In this document: one piece after another, positions 15,674 through 24,700 of the stretch
Position numbering within the stretch: the first letter of the stretch is position 1
How the letters are laid out: every line of letters starts with the position of its first letter
NCBI GenBank assembly: GCA_017450645.1
Contig: JAFSTE010000002.1
Span: 1 to 56,276 of the forward strand
DNA: 56,276 nt
DNA from: Eubacterium sp.
Lineage (GTDB): Bacteria; Bacillota; Clostridia; Oscillospirales; Acutalibacteraceae
Direction of reading: 5' to 3'
Position numbers and translations under genes: made by a program
The notes under the pieces: generated by a model
The model's input: only the letters and a program-made list of their open reading frames with translations
Databases searched by the model: none
What the model was told of the DNA's origin: nothing

Positions 15674-15701
15674 AAAGCACTCCTCTTGGAGTGCTTTTTT
15701 T
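15672..15701. terminator. Bidirectional terminator between PHP and LCAT-like genes
   Basis: AGCACTCC (15676-15683), loop TCTT, GGAGTGCT (15688-15695), with A and T tracts on both sides. It ends converging transcripts. The stop codon of the minus-strand gene touches the T tract. Confidence 0.85.
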
Positions 15702-17175
15702 ACTTAATATTATATATTCTTTGCTCGGAGTCCATACGGACAAACTGAGAGTAGCCGTATTTCTTTTTAACCGCTTTTATGTTGCACTTATCTTTGTTTA
15801 CCACAAGGCAGGCAATAAACTTTGACGCAGGAGTACCGTAGCGGAAGAGTCCGTGCGCGGCGTTTTTGAAAAACCAGGTGTTATCGGGCAGCGCGCAGGT
15901 GGAAGCGTTGATGATGCCGTCTGGCGACACATATTTGCCCTTTTTGACCTTTAGCTTTTTGCCGTAAGTTGCAACGGTTGCGCCCGCCGACTCGTACTTG
16001 GTGTCGATAATCAGGTCGGTGTGCTGCATTTTCTTTGAGGTAAGCGGCAGCGCCCTGATACCGTAGTTTGCGATAATAACAACCTCGGCACCGTTTTTCT
16101 TAACCTTCTTAAGATTTTTCTTAAGTCTGCCCTGCACCGCGTGGTAGCGCTTAATCTTTTTATAAAGCCCGCTCTTTTTGTCGAGGAAGCCGATTTTAGA
16201 CATCGTTTTAACGCATTTGTTAAACTCGCTGTAGGGTATGCACTCCCACACCGCGGGGCAGTTGCCCATCCAGGGCTTAACAACCTGAAGATAAAACTTT
16301 TTACGCAGCTTCGGGTTCTTGGCAATATTGCGGTTGAGCTTGCCGACAGCGGTCTTGATACGCTCGTCGCCGAGTGCGCGGATGGCGCGGATTGTGGTTT
16401 TTTCCGCACCGCCCTGAAAAGCGGTTTCAAGGTGTTTTAGGTAGGTAAGTACACTTTTGGGCTGTAATTGAAAATCAAATTCCAGCGCCCTTGCAACAGA
16501 CGTGCCGCCAAACGCAGCGTCGATAAATACATACTTTTTAACATCCTTTTTATTTCCGTAGGCGTCCATATACGCGCTGACTACCGCGCCGCCGAGCGAC
16601 AGACCGACGATGGTAACCTTTTTGGCGTGGGTACGCTTTTTAACCGCAACTACAAGCTTTCTAAGGTGCTTTGCGTTGCTGACAACATCAAGGCGCCAGT
16701 CGTAATTAAAGGCGTATACATTCCTTTTGCCTATAATATCGCTGACGTGGCGCGCCACAACGGGTATTGAAAAATCGCGCAGCGTCAGATATTCGGGGTG
16801 CTTGGAAAGCGGAGTTTCCCAGTAATCGAGAATACCCTGCCCCTTTGGCTGATTGCCGTTTTCGGTGCAGTTTATATGCGAATTCTTAAGAACTTTGCCG
16901 AGGTGTTTAAAGAGCCTGTCGTAATTTACCTTGCGGCCGTTATCGAGAAGCTTTAACGCCTCCTGAACGAGCGCCTCGTCCTTAAGCATAGCCGAGGTGT
17001 CGAGTCCGTACTGAGCGAGCATCTTTTGCTCGGAAGTGCCGACATTCTCGTACAAATCCGCGCCGCCGAGCCCGTGCATAACAATAACGGGCGTTACATC
17101 GTTTTTTGCAAAGGCAACGCTTGTGCTGCAAAGCATCATAACAAACGCTAAAACAGTGCAAATAATCTTTTTCAT
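15700..17175 (-). CDS. Secreted LCAT-like alpha/beta hydrolase (lipase/acyltransferase)
   Basis: 491 residues. Signal peptide MKKIICTVLAFVMMLCSTSV with a cut near AFAKN. PVIVMHGLGG (about 29-38) supplies the oxyanion region, and VTIVGLSLGGAVVSAYM (about 193-209) has the nucleophile elbow GLSLG. The arrangement resembles lecithin:cholesterol acyltransferase/PDAT-type hydrolases. Asp and His of the triad likely lie in the C-terminal DGIINAST and NAAHGLFRYG regions. The protein is very Lys-rich. It should act outside the cell on lipids or esters. Monocistronic. Confidence 0.72.
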   Translation of the reverse strand: MKKIICTVLAFVMMLCSTSVAFAKNDVTPVIVMHGLGGADLYENVGTSEQKMLAQYGLDTSAMLKDEALVQEALKLLDNGRKVNYDRLFKHLGKVLKNSHINCTENGNQPKGQGILDYWETPLSKHPEYLTLRDFSIPVVARHVSDIIGKRNVYAFNYDWRLDVVSNAKHLRKLVVAVKKRTHAKKVTIVGLSLGGAVVSAYMDAYGNKKDVKKYVFIDAAFGGTSVARALEFDFQLQPKSVLTYLKHLETAFQGGAEKTTIRAIRALGDERIKTAVGKLNRNIAKNPKLRKKFYLQVVKPWMGNCPAVWECIPYSEFNKCVKTMSKIGFLDKKSGLYKKIKRYHAVQGRLKKNLKKVKKNGAEVVIIANYGIRALPLTSKKMQHTDLIIDTKYESAGATVATYGKKLKVKKGKYVSPDGIINASTCALPDNTWFFKNAAHGLFRYGTPASKFIACLVVNKDKCNIKAVKKKYGYSQFVRMDSEQRIYNIK

Positions 17176-17242
17176 AAGAACAAATCCTTTTTGAAATATT
17201 TGTTTAATTATAGCACATATTGCATCTTACTGCAACCGTACG

Positions 17243-17273
17243 AAAAAAGCCGCCCTCATTTGAGAGCGGCTTA
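17243..17273 (-). terminator. Terminator of the transporter/partner operon
   Basis: On the minus strand AAGCCGC...GCGGCTT arms enclose CTCTCAAATGAGGG and are followed by a six-T run. It lies just after the stop codon of the 347-residue anchored protein. Confidence 0.75.
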
Positions 17274-17284
17274 AAATTATTTAA

Positions 17285-18328
17285 TTATTTTGCAAGATAA
17301 AGTGCAGTTGTATGAGTGCTTGTGTTATCAACATACCAGCTGTTGCCGATTTGTACAACGAATACTGTCTGTGTTGCAACTACATTATCCTTCTGGTCCT
17401 TAACCTCGCAGGTAACCTCTGCAACGCCTGTGATTTCGTCGGCGTGGTTAAGACCTTCAAATGCGCTTGTCATCTCGTCAGCTACGTCATCCTTAAGACC
17501 GAACTGCTCTACCTTAGCCTTACCCATCTCGGAAACGGGAGTAATTCTCTCTTTGTATGCCTTTACATACTCTTCAACTTCTTTGTCGGAATACTCCTTG
17601 GTTTCGGTAACGGTTGTAGTAAGCTTATAAACCTTTTTAGTTTCGGTAACGGTCTTTTTCTTACCTTCAACGAGAGCCTCAGCCTCAACCTCCTGCTCCT
17701 CGCCGAACATCTTCTGGTAAGCGCCCTCGGTTTCTTCTACAAGAACGGTCTTGTTATCCGAAGCGAAAACTCTGTCCGTACCGGTGAGCGACTCGGAATA
17801 GGTCTGTACATTAGCTTCAAGCGCGCCGAACATAAACTCGGTGTCCATATAATCGTCGCCGTAAACCTCGTGTCTTACCTGAACGAGCTTTTCAAAATAC
17901 TTGCTGAACATACTGTCATAGTCGTCCCAGCCGTATGTACCCATAAGCTCAACATAGTAATCGTACATAGCGGAATACACCTTATCGATAGACTCCTGCT
18001 CTTTGTCGTTACCGGTGCCTACGAAGTCAGCCTGCTTAACATCCTCGCCGTCGTTTACATAACAAACCATATACGCGCGGCGGATAAAGTCGCCGTATTT
18101 AATCTTAGGATTTTTAGAAACGAGGGTGGTCTTATATGCGTTGTAACCGTCACCCGTCTGAACAATACCGTCAGTGTAGGACTGCGCCACCTTATCGGGT
18201 GAAAAAGCAGTGTACCTAGTGGTGAAGGCAAAAATAGTGAGCGCTACGAGAATAACAGCAATAATAATACCCGAAACTACTGAGTATAAACCTGCTTTAA
18301 ATTCTTTCTTTTCTTTCTTATCAGCCAT
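17285..18328 (-). CDS. Membrane-anchored protein of unknown function
   Basis: 347 residues. One hydrophobic segment (YSVVSGIIIAVILVALTIFAF, about residues 16-36, quoted in full length of 21 positions only in part) follows a charged cytoplasmic start, leaving a large extracellular domain rich in Asp, Glu, Lys and Tyr. A Lys/Glu-rich stretch with ETKKVYKLTTTVTETKEYSD is near the middle. The C-terminus has a beta-rich NTF2-like look (VVQIGNSWYVDN). No family recognised. It follows the GPH transporter by 12 bp with a strong AAGGAGG site, so the two probably work together. Confidence 0.7.
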   Translation of the reverse strand: MADKKEKKEFKAGLYSVVSGIIIAVILVALTIFAFTTRYTAFSPDKVAQSYTDGIVQTGDGYNAYKTTLVSKNPKIKYGDFIRRAYMVCYVNDGEDVKQADFVGTGNDKEQESIDKVYSAMYDYYVELMGTYGWDDYDSMFSKYFEKLVQVRHEVYGDDYMDTEFMFGALEANVQTYSESLTGTDRVFASDNKTVLVEETEGAYQKMFGEEQEVEAEALVEGKKKTVTETKKVYKLTTTVTETKEYSDKEVEEYVKAYKERITPVSEMGKAKVEQFGLKDDVADEMTSAFEGLNHADEITGVAEVTCEVKDQKDNVVATQTVFVVQIGNSWYVDNTSTHTTALYLAK

Positions 18329-18340
18329 TTTTACCCCTCC

Positions 18341-19918
18341 TTACTCTGCGATTTGTTCGCCGTTTTCGTTAGCTTCAACAGCCTGAGCCTCAACAGCCTT
18401 TGCAACCTCTTCGGTTACGGTAGCTTCGTCGGACTCGCCTGCTTCCTTAGCTCTCTTTTCAGCAAGAGCGGCGGTAATTCTTTCCTTCTTCTCGCCTACC
18501 ATATCGTAGAACAGAATCGGAACGAACTGAAGAATAACGAATATTGCGGGAATGATTGTATAAATAGCAAGGAATCTGCTGAGGGTTGAGTCGCTCTGAG
18601 TTGCGTATGCTACATTAGCACTCTGTGAGAACTGGTAGCCCGACCATGTGTAAACAAGGAACGGAGCGAAGTACTTTGTACCTGCCGACGCAATCTTAGA
18701 GAACAGACCGTAGCCCGCGTACGCCAGACCCTCCTGACGCTTGCCCGTTTTGTATTCCATCTCGTCAACGCAGTCCGCAATCATAATATTAGGCGTAACA
18801 TTAGTGTTACCGTGCTGAATACCGCAGAAGAAGTTGAGGATAAGGAACGGAACGATAAGTGTTTTATTGAAGCCTATACCCTTTGATACAAAGAACAGAA
18901 TTGCAAGTGCGGAAGCACCGTAGCAGCAGAAAAGGATAAAGGTCTTTTTAGTAGAAAACTTTTTAAGTACAAGGTTTACAAGAAGTGTACCAACCGCAGT
19001 ACCGATACCCATAGGAAGCATAAGCGCAAGCTTTAAGCCCTTTGAGCCGAGAAGGTAAACCGCGATGTAAAGCGATACTGTGCCGTATACGCCGCGTCCG
19101 AAGCCGCAAAGCTTTGTGAGTGATACCATAAGCAGGTTTTTGTTGGTGAAAACAAGCTTAATGGACTCAACAAGCGATACCTTTTCGGTGGTGTACGGAA
19201 CACGCTCCTTGTTGTTTGAAAAGAATATCATTACAAAGATAATCATACCCAAAGCGCAGACCGCTGTGGAAATGATAAGGTCGATACCCTGACCCTCGGC
19301 GTTTTTGTACTGCTGCTGTCCCATAAGCGCCTTCATAATAAGCGGAACAACAATGATTACAACCTGTCCGCCCGACTGACCTACAGAACGCAGGAAGGAC
19401 GCGATAGAAATCGCGCTTGAACGCTCTTTAGGATTAGGCGAGCACAGCGCGCCGAAGCAGTTTGAAGGCGACTCAACCGCGCACGAAATCGCCGTATAAA
19501 GCGAATAGATTACAAACATCCAGATTGTGGCTGCCGTAAACGAGCTTGTGTTTGGTGCGACAAATACAAGCATAGAGATGATAGCAAGCGGGATTGCACC
19601 AAAGCCGACCCACGGCTTAACCTTGCCGAGCGGCGTCCTTGTTCTATCGACAAGAATACCGATAACAAGCTCCATAACCGCGCCTACAATGCCTGCCACG
19701 CCGAAAACGGACGCTACAACCGATGCAAGCTGAGCCGAGTCGAAGCCTTTGCCCTTAAACGCGAAGTCAGCAAAGAAGGTCATCGTGTAATCGGGCATCC
19801 ATCCGGTAAGCAGCGCTACGCCGAACAGACCGATACCAAAGGTGACAATCTCTGATGGCTTCATATACTTCTTTTCCGCCGGTGCCGTATTAGCAGCGGC
19901 GGCTTTCTTTTTTGCCAT
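18341..19918 (-). CDS. GPH-family sugar symporter
   Basis: 525 residues with about 12 membrane segments. GPH landmarks are IGILVDRTRTPLGKVKPWVG (about 87-106) and NIMIADCVDEMEYKTGKRQ in the C-terminal half. The C-terminal tail is long and Glu/Ala rich (about 45 residues), and the N-terminus has an Ala/Lys-rich stretch. Start at 19918 is set by AAGGGG seven bases upstream; a longer reading to 19936 lacks a site. Transcribed with the anchored protein downstream. Substrate unknown. Confidence 0.85.
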   Translation of the reverse strand: MAKKKAAAANTAPAEKKYMKPSEIVTFGIGLFGVALLTGWMPDYTMTFFADFAFKGKGFDSAQLASVVASVFGVAGIVGAVMELVIGILVDRTRTPLGKVKPWVGFGAIPLAIISMLVFVAPNTSSFTAATIWMFVIYSLYTAISCAVESPSNCFGALCSPNPKERSSAISIASFLRSVGQSGGQVVIIVVPLIMKALMGQQQYKNAEGQGIDLIISTAVCALGMIIFVMIFFSNNKERVPYTTEKVSLVESIKLVFTNKNLLMVSLTKLCGFGRGVYGTVSLYIAVYLLGSKGLKLALMLPMGIGTAVGTLLVNLVLKKFSTKKTFILFCCYGASALAILFFVSKGIGFNKTLIVPFLILNFFCGIQHGNTNVTPNIMIADCVDEMEYKTGKRQEGLAYAGYGLFSKIASAGTKYFAPFLVYTWSGYQFSQSANVAYATQSDSTLSRFLAIYTIIPAIFVILQFVPILFYDMVGEKKERITAALAEKRAKEAGESDEATVTEEVAKAVEAQAVEANENGEQIAE

Positions 19919-20052
19919 AAAGAAACCCCTTTTCATAATAAATTCATTTTATTATATCAAAGAATATAAATATTTACAATACAAAATTGACATATTTTAA
20001 ACATATTTTATAGATTTTTGCAACAAAATCAACAAAAATCCGCCCATAAGAG

Positions 20053-20087
20053 CAAAAAAATTCCCCGCAGAAGTATCCTGCGGGGAA
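20053..20087 (-). terminator. Terminator of the LRR/FN3 secreted-protein gene
   Basis: TTCCCCGCAG (20061-20070), 7-nt loop, CTGCGGGGAA (20078-20087). On the minus strand it is followed by seven T. Confidence 0.85.
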
Positions 20088-20095
20088 AGATGGAT

Positions 20096-21115
20096 TTATT
20101 TTGTTTTAATGTATTTCTTTGCCGACCACGCGGAATAACGGGTCTTGCCGTTTATCGTTTTATACGCGCGTACACGAACATAATAGGTCTTTTTGGATTT
20201 GAGCTTTTTAACGGTTTTTGATGTGTTTTTGTAGCCCTTGACCTTAACTTTTTTGCTGTTTTTAAAGGACTTATAGGTCGAATACTGAATCTGATAACCC
20301 GCAATTCGCGTTACCTTGCTCCAGGTTACCTTAAAGCTCTTTTTGCCCTTAGTAAGCTTTTTGATTGACGGCTTACCGAGCTTTGCAACATCCGCGTACT
20401 TCTTAGCGCCGCAGACCTTACAGGTGTAGGTTTTTTTGCCCTTACTTGTAAAGGTCGGCTGAGTTGTTATCTTACCTTCGTCCCAGGTGTGGTGACCAAC
20501 CGCCTTAACGGTTACGGTCTTTTTAGAACTGCAAACCGAGCAGGTATAAGTTTTTGTACCGTTTTTAGTGCAGGTCGCGTCAACGGTTGAGGTCAGCTTG
20601 TAGTTGTGGTGAGCCGCCTCTTTAAGCGCGGTGTTGTTAGCCTTGATTTCGAGCTTATCGTAATCAGCTCCGCTGCCGGTATAGCAGAAGTAAGCAATTG
20701 CGCTGCATTCATCAAACGCGCCCTTTCCGACAGTTGTAACGCTCGAGCTTATAACAACGGACTTAAGATTAGTACATTTATAAAACGCGCAAACGCCTAT
20801 ATGCGTAACGCCGCTTTTAACTATAACCTTTTTTACTGCGTCAGAGCTGTTCCACGGCGCTCTGAAGTCGTCCGAGTTTGCTTTTTTAGCGGTACTAAGC
20901 GGAAGGATAGGCGTTTCGCGCTCGTCCTTATAGTCGTACATTGCGCCCGTGCCGCTTATGGTAAGCGTACCTGTTGAGGAATCAAATGTGTATGTTACAC
21001 TTTTGCCGCAAGAGCCGTTCTCGTCAAATGCAAACGCGTTTACAGTACCGACTGTGAGGATACCGATAAGCACTACAAGCGACACAAAAAGAGATATTAT
21101 CTTTTTAGTTTTCAT
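20096..21115 (-). CDS. Secreted BspA/LRR-like protein with Cys motifs and FN3-like tail
   Basis: 339 residues. Signal peptide (about 1-28, hydrophobic core SLFVSLVVLIGILTVG). Residues about 35-60 read YTFDSSTGTLTISGTGAMYDY, typical of BspA-like surface proteins. A short LRR_5-like section follows (AFYKCTNLKSVVISSSVTTV). Then come two CxxC modules (CSVCSSKK, CKVCGAKK) that look like repeated zinc-ribbon-type units. The C-terminal module GYQIQYSTYKSFK...YYVRVRAY...YSAWSAKK is FN3-like and shared with the proteins at 7099 and 41629. Probably a surface or matrix protein. Confidence 0.72.
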   Translation of the reverse strand: MKTKKIISLFVSLVVLIGILTVGTVNAFAFDENGSCGKSVTYTFDSSTGTLTISGTGAMYDYKDERETPILPLSTAKKANSDDFRAPWNSSDAVKKVIVKSGVTHIGVCAFYKCTNLKSVVISSSVTTVGKGAFDECSAIAYFCYTGSGADYDKLEIKANNTALKEAAHHNYKLTSTVDATCTKNGTKTYTCSVCSSKKTVTVKAVGHHTWDEGKITTQPTFTSKGKKTYTCKVCGAKKYADVAKLGKPSIKKLTKGKKSFKVTWSKVTRIAGYQIQYSTYKSFKNSKKVKVKGYKNTSKTVKKLKSKKTYYVRVRAYKTINGKTRYSAWSAKKYIKTK

Positions 21116-21183
21116 AACATTTCCTCCTTACTGTTTATATTACTATTTTAACATTCTATTGAATTTTCGTCAACTGTCAAAAT

Positions 21184-21579
21184 TTAGAGCAAGTCGGCGA
21201 GGGTTTTAGAGTTTAAAAACTCCATAATAACCTCGTTTAGCTCGTTCCACATCGGGCGCGTAAGGCAGCTTCCCGCCTTTGTGCACTCTTTTTCGCAGTC
21301 AACGCAGGCAACGGGTGCAAGCGATTTTTCGGTTAAAATAAGAATTTCGCCGACCTTGTATTCCTCAACCTCTCTGTTGAGTCGGTAGCCGCCGCTCTTT
21401 CCGCGCGCGGAGTCCACAAGTCCGCCCTTTGAGAGCTTAGAGATAATCGCTTCAAGGTACTTCATACTGATTTCCTGTCTTTCGGAAATATCCTTTAGCG
21501 AAACATATGTGCCGTCGTTGTGCTGCGCCAAATCAAGCATAATGCTAAGGGCGTAACGACCTTTAGTTGAAATCATCAT
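21184..21579 (-). CDS. Rrf2-family transcriptional regulator
   Basis: 131 residues. N-terminal winged helix MISTKGRYALSIMLDLAQ is diagnostic of Rrf2 proteins. Three or four Cys cluster in APVACVDCEKECTKAGSC (about 94-111), which in IscR/NsrR-type members bind an iron-sulfur cluster and in CymR-type members are absent. The gene overlaps the metH stop codon by 4 bp and so is the last gene of the methionine operon. Control of sulfur amino-acid genes is a fair inference. Confidence 0.88.
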   Translation of the reverse strand: MMISTKGRYALSIMLDLAQHNDGTYVSLKDISERQEISMKYLEAIISKLSKGGLVDSARGKSGGYRLNREVEEYKVGEILILTEKSLAPVACVDCEKECTKAGSCLTRPMWNELNEVIMEFLNSKTLADLL

Positions 21580-23888
21580 TTTGTATCACTTCCCTCAAAA
21601 AACTCCTGCGCTATACGCACGCTCTCCATAGCGTCCTTCGCGTAGTAATCGGCGTTAATTTCTTTAGCGTAATCGCGCGTTAAAACCGCACCGCCGACGA
21701 ACACCTTAGCGTCGGTGTTGTCGTGTATCAGCTTAATAGTTTTTTCCATATTAACAACGGTGGTCGTCATAAGCGCGGAAAGACCGACGAACTTTGCGCC
21801 GTGCCTTACCGTTTCTTCAAGCACCGTTTCGCATTTAACATCCTTGCCGAGGTCGATAACATCAAAACCGTAATTCTGAAGCAGCACCTTAACGATATTT
21901 TTGCCGATGTCGTGGATGTCGCCCTCGACGGTGGCGATAATTATTTTTTCGCCCTTTACCTGCTCGGTGCCGCTTGATACAAGATAACTCTTAATCTCGT
22001 CGAACGCCGCCTTCGCCGAGTCGGCGGACATAAGAAGCTGAGGTAAAAACAGCTTGTTTTTTTCAAATCCGTCGCCGACCTTGTCAAGCGCGGGGATAAT
22101 ATAATTATTGATAACCTCAAGCGGCGCTTCGTTCTTTAAAAGCTCTCTTGCACAAAGGGCGCTCTCGTCCTTCATACCCTTTACAATCGCGTCAAGCAGC
22201 GTAATCTTGCCCGTTTCGGCAGGCGCGGCGGACTCGGTTGCGGTAACGGAAGCGATATACTCGCTGCAGTTGTCGTCAAGTCCCGCGAGCGCGTTAAAGG
22301 CATAGTACGCGTTCATCATACTCTGCGACTTGGGGTTAATAATTCCGCCGCTGAGTCCCGCGCAAAGCGCCTGGGTGTAAAACGCGGTATTAACAGCCTC
22401 TCTGTTAGGCAGACCGAAGCTTATATTCGACACGCCGAGCACCGTATTTACGCCGAGCGTGTTCTTAACATAGTCGACTACCTTAAGCGTTTCGACGGCA
22501 TTTTGCTGATTAGTGCTTACGGTCATTGTAAGCGCGTCGATAACGATATCCTTTTTGTTTATACCGTAGCTCTCGGCGGTTTTTACCATCTTTTTTGCAA
22601 TTTCAATTCTGCTCTCGGCGTCCTCGGGAATACCGCTCTCGTCAAGGCAAAGACAAACCACAACGCCGCCGTATTTTTTAACGAGCGGAAAAATCTCGTC
22701 CATCGACTTCTGCTTTCCGTTAGCGGAGTTAATCATCGGCTTGCCGTTATAAAGGCGCATCGCCTTTTCCATAGCGACGGGGTCTGACGAGTCGAGCTGA
22801 AGCGGGGTCGGGATAACGCTTTGCAGCTTATATACGGCGTCGCAAAGCATCTGCACCTCGTCAATTTCGGGCAGTCCGACATTGACATCAAGAATATGAG
22901 CGCCCGCGTCGCGCTGGGTTATGCCCTCTTTAAGTATGTAATCAATATCGCCGTTTCTCAGCGCTTCTTTAAGCAGCTTTTTGCCCGTCGGGTTAATCCT
23001 TTCGCCGATTACGACGCTCTTTTCGCCGAGCTGAACACACTCGCTGTAGCTTGAAACGAGTGTGGTATTTTTATATTCGGGAACACTTTCGGGAATGTTC
23101 TTAGTTTTTTCAACAAGCGCCCTGATGTGCGCGGGGGTTGTACCGCAGCAGCCGCCGAGGTACGAAACGCCGAGCTTTGCAAGCTCGACCATACAGTCGG
23201 CAAACTCGTTATCGTCAACATTATAAACGGTTTTGCCGTTAACGGATTCGGGCAGTCCCGCGTTAGGGTTAACCATAATCGGGGTTGACGAAACCGCGCG
23301 AAGCTCCTCGACAAGCGGTATCATCTGCTCAGGACCGAGCCCGCAGTTAAAGCCGATTACATCGACGCCCAGACCCTCGCAAACAGCGACAGCGGTTTTT
23401 ACATCCGCGCCGGTAAGCAGCCTTTTTTTCTCGTCAAAAATCATCGAAACGAAAACGGGCAAGTTGCAGTTTTCCTTAGCTGCAAGCACAGCCGCCTTAA
23501 TCTCATAAGTGTCGCCCATTGTTTCAACAAGCACAAGGTCGGCTTCGCGTCCTGCGCGAACAACCTCGGCGTAAATATCAACGCACTCCTCGAAATCGAG
23601 GTCGCCCATAGGCTTTAGCAGCTTGCCGGTAGGACCGAGGTCGAGAGCGACCTTTTTGCCCGTTTTTTTAGCAAGCGAAACACCCGCGCGCACAAGCTCG
23701 TCGCAGTTGTCGTACTTAAGACGGTTAGCGCCGAAGGTGTTGGCGGTGATTATATCCGCGCCCGCCTCGGCGTACGCCTTATGCACCGCAAAGACGCGCT
23801 CGGGGTCTGTTATATTCAGTTGTTCGGGAAGCTCGCCTGCTTTAAGATTAAGCATCGTTCCCATTCCGCCGTCGAAGTATTTTATCAT
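21576..23888 (-). CDS. metH: B12-dependent methionine synthase lacking the activation domain
   Basis: 770 residues, against about 1,200 for E. coli MetH. Domain order: homocysteine-binding barrel (about 1-290, Zn ligands in YLGGCCGTTPAH), methyltetrahydrofolate-binding barrel (about 310-560), cap helices (about 570-650) and cobalamin-binding Rossmann domain with EGDIHDIGKN (about 663-672). The C-terminal AdoMet reactivation domain is absent and encoded separately just upstream. Start at 23888 follows TTTGGAG. A longer reading to 23984 is read through a repeat (peptide DHPSTASGPPPFSKGG) and is rejected. Confidence 0.93.
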   Translation of the reverse strand: MIKYFDGGMGTMLNLKAGELPEQLNITDPERVFAVHKAYAEAGADIITANTFGANRLKYDNCDELVRAGVSLAKKTGKKVALDLGPTGKLLKPMGDLDFEECVDIYAEVVRAGREADLVLVETMGDTYEIKAAVLAAKENCNLPVFVSMIFDEKKRLLTGADVKTAVAVCEGLGVDVIGFNCGLGPEQMIPLVEELRAVSSTPIMVNPNAGLPESVNGKTVYNVDDNEFADCMVELAKLGVSYLGGCCGTTPAHIRALVEKTKNIPESVPEYKNTTLVSSYSECVQLGEKSVVIGERINPTGKKLLKEALRNGDIDYILKEGITQRDAGAHILDVNVGLPEIDEVQMLCDAVYKLQSVIPTPLQLDSSDPVAMEKAMRLYNGKPMINSANGKQKSMDEIFPLVKKYGGVVVCLCLDESGIPEDAESRIEIAKKMVKTAESYGINKKDIVIDALTMTVSTNQQNAVETLKVVDYVKNTLGVNTVLGVSNISFGLPNREAVNTAFYTQALCAGLSGGIINPKSQSMMNAYYAFNALAGLDDNCSEYIASVTATESAAPAETGKITLLDAIVKGMKDESALCARELLKNEAPLEVINNYIIPALDKVGDGFEKNKLFLPQLLMSADSAKAAFDEIKSYLVSSGTEQVKGEKIIIATVEGDIHDIGKNIVKVLLQNYGFDVIDLGKDVKCETVLEETVRHGAKFVGLSALMTTTVVNMEKTIKLIHDNTDAKVFVGGAVLTRDYAKEINADYYAKDAMESVRIAQEFFEGSDTK

Positions 23889-23909
23889 TTCAAATCTCCA
23901 AACCTTATT

Positions 23910-24148
23910 GCCTCCCTTGCTAAAGGGAGGGGGACCGCTTGCGGTGGAGGGATGGTCGCTCGATTTAACGAATACTAAAATCACGCAATTATATTTTCAA
24001 CACCTCTTAGTAGGCATTGACCACCCCTCAGGTGCTTCGCACCAGCTCCTACAGGAGCCGTCCCTTTTGTCACCTGTGGTGACATTTCCCCACACTGTGG
24101 GGAATCACCCCTTGACAGGGGAGCCAAATCAGTTTCTCGCTTCGCTCA
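23910..24148 (+). repeat. Dispersed hairpin repeat, copy 2 (expanded)
   Basis: Begins GCCTCCCTTGCTAAAGGGAG and GGACCGCTTGCGGTGGAGGG, and ends CCCCTTGACAGGGGAGCCAA with CTCGCTTCGCTCA. Unlike copies 1 and 3 it holds extra palindromes in the middle (GGTGCTTCGCACC, CTCCTACAGGAG, TGTCACCTGTGGTGACA, TTCCCCACACTGTGGGGAA). It fills the space between the MetH activation subunit and metH, inside the operon. Its end supplies the stop codon of the activation-subunit gene. Confidence 0.87.
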
Positions 24149-24700
24149 TTCAATGCCGATAAAAGCGGTTACGCTTTTGGTCGGAAGCATTTCGTAAGTA
24201 TCGGTAAGCGTTATTCCTATGCGCTTAGTAAGCTCTAAAAGGTCGAATACCTTTTTTTGCGCGCTGATATCGAGGTCGTAGTAGCCGGGCGAAAAGCGCT
24301 GCCTCAGCTTAACCTTATGCTCGGCGATTATCGCGCTTTCAAGCTCGTCGCAGACCTCCTCAATCTTACACGCGCCCGCAGCCTGAATAGCCATAGCGAG
24401 CGCCACATCCGTTGCAGCAGCGGAGTTAATAAGCCTGTCGCACTCGGTACCGAGAGTCGCGCCGAAAATAACGACCCTTTTACAGCCGTTAAGGTTATCG
24501 GCAAGGTGCTTGCTTTTAAATGTTACGCCCGCGATATTAACGCCGTCGTCCGCAACCTCGCAGTCAAAAATGCGGTAAAGCGTTTTAGGAAAAACGCCGT
24601 CCTCTACCGCTGCCGCTGCTTTTTCGACAAGTTCGTTCACCCTTTTGTCGTCAAGGCTCGACGAGGTACGCATATAGCGTAAAATCTCCGCCTTATTCAT
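24146..24700 (-). CDS. Separate methionine-synthase activation subunit
   Basis: 184 residues. The C-terminal half has the activation-domain signature RFSPGYYDLDISAQKKVFDLL (about 141-160) and the end SVTAFIGI, matching the AdoMet-binding reactivation domain of MetH. It would remethylate cobalamin that has gone to the Cob(II) state, using AdoMet and an electron donor. It overlaps metF by 8 bp and precedes metH after a repeat. The stop codon TGA lies within the conserved end of repeat copy 2, so the native C-terminus may have been altered slightly. Confidence 0.85.
   Translation of the reverse strand: MNKAEILRYMRTSSSLDDKRVNELVEKAAAAVEDGVFPKTLYRIFDCEVADDGVNIAGVTFKSKHLADNLNGCKRVVIFGATLGTECDRLINSAAATDVALAMAIQAAGACKIEEVCDELESAIIAEHKVKLRQRFSPGYYDLDISAQKKVFDLLELTKRIGITLTDTYEMLPTKSVTAFIGIE

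Noticed and set aside
17312-18202. A 296-codon plus-strand ORF opposite the anchored protein gene
   Set aside because: Shadow of the minus-strand gene. The latter has an AAGGAGG site, a terminator and a sensible membrane topology.
23889-23984. A 32-residue N-terminal extension of MetH
   Set aside because: It is read through repeat copy 2, and the real start at 23888 has a ribosome site and the conserved family N-terminus.
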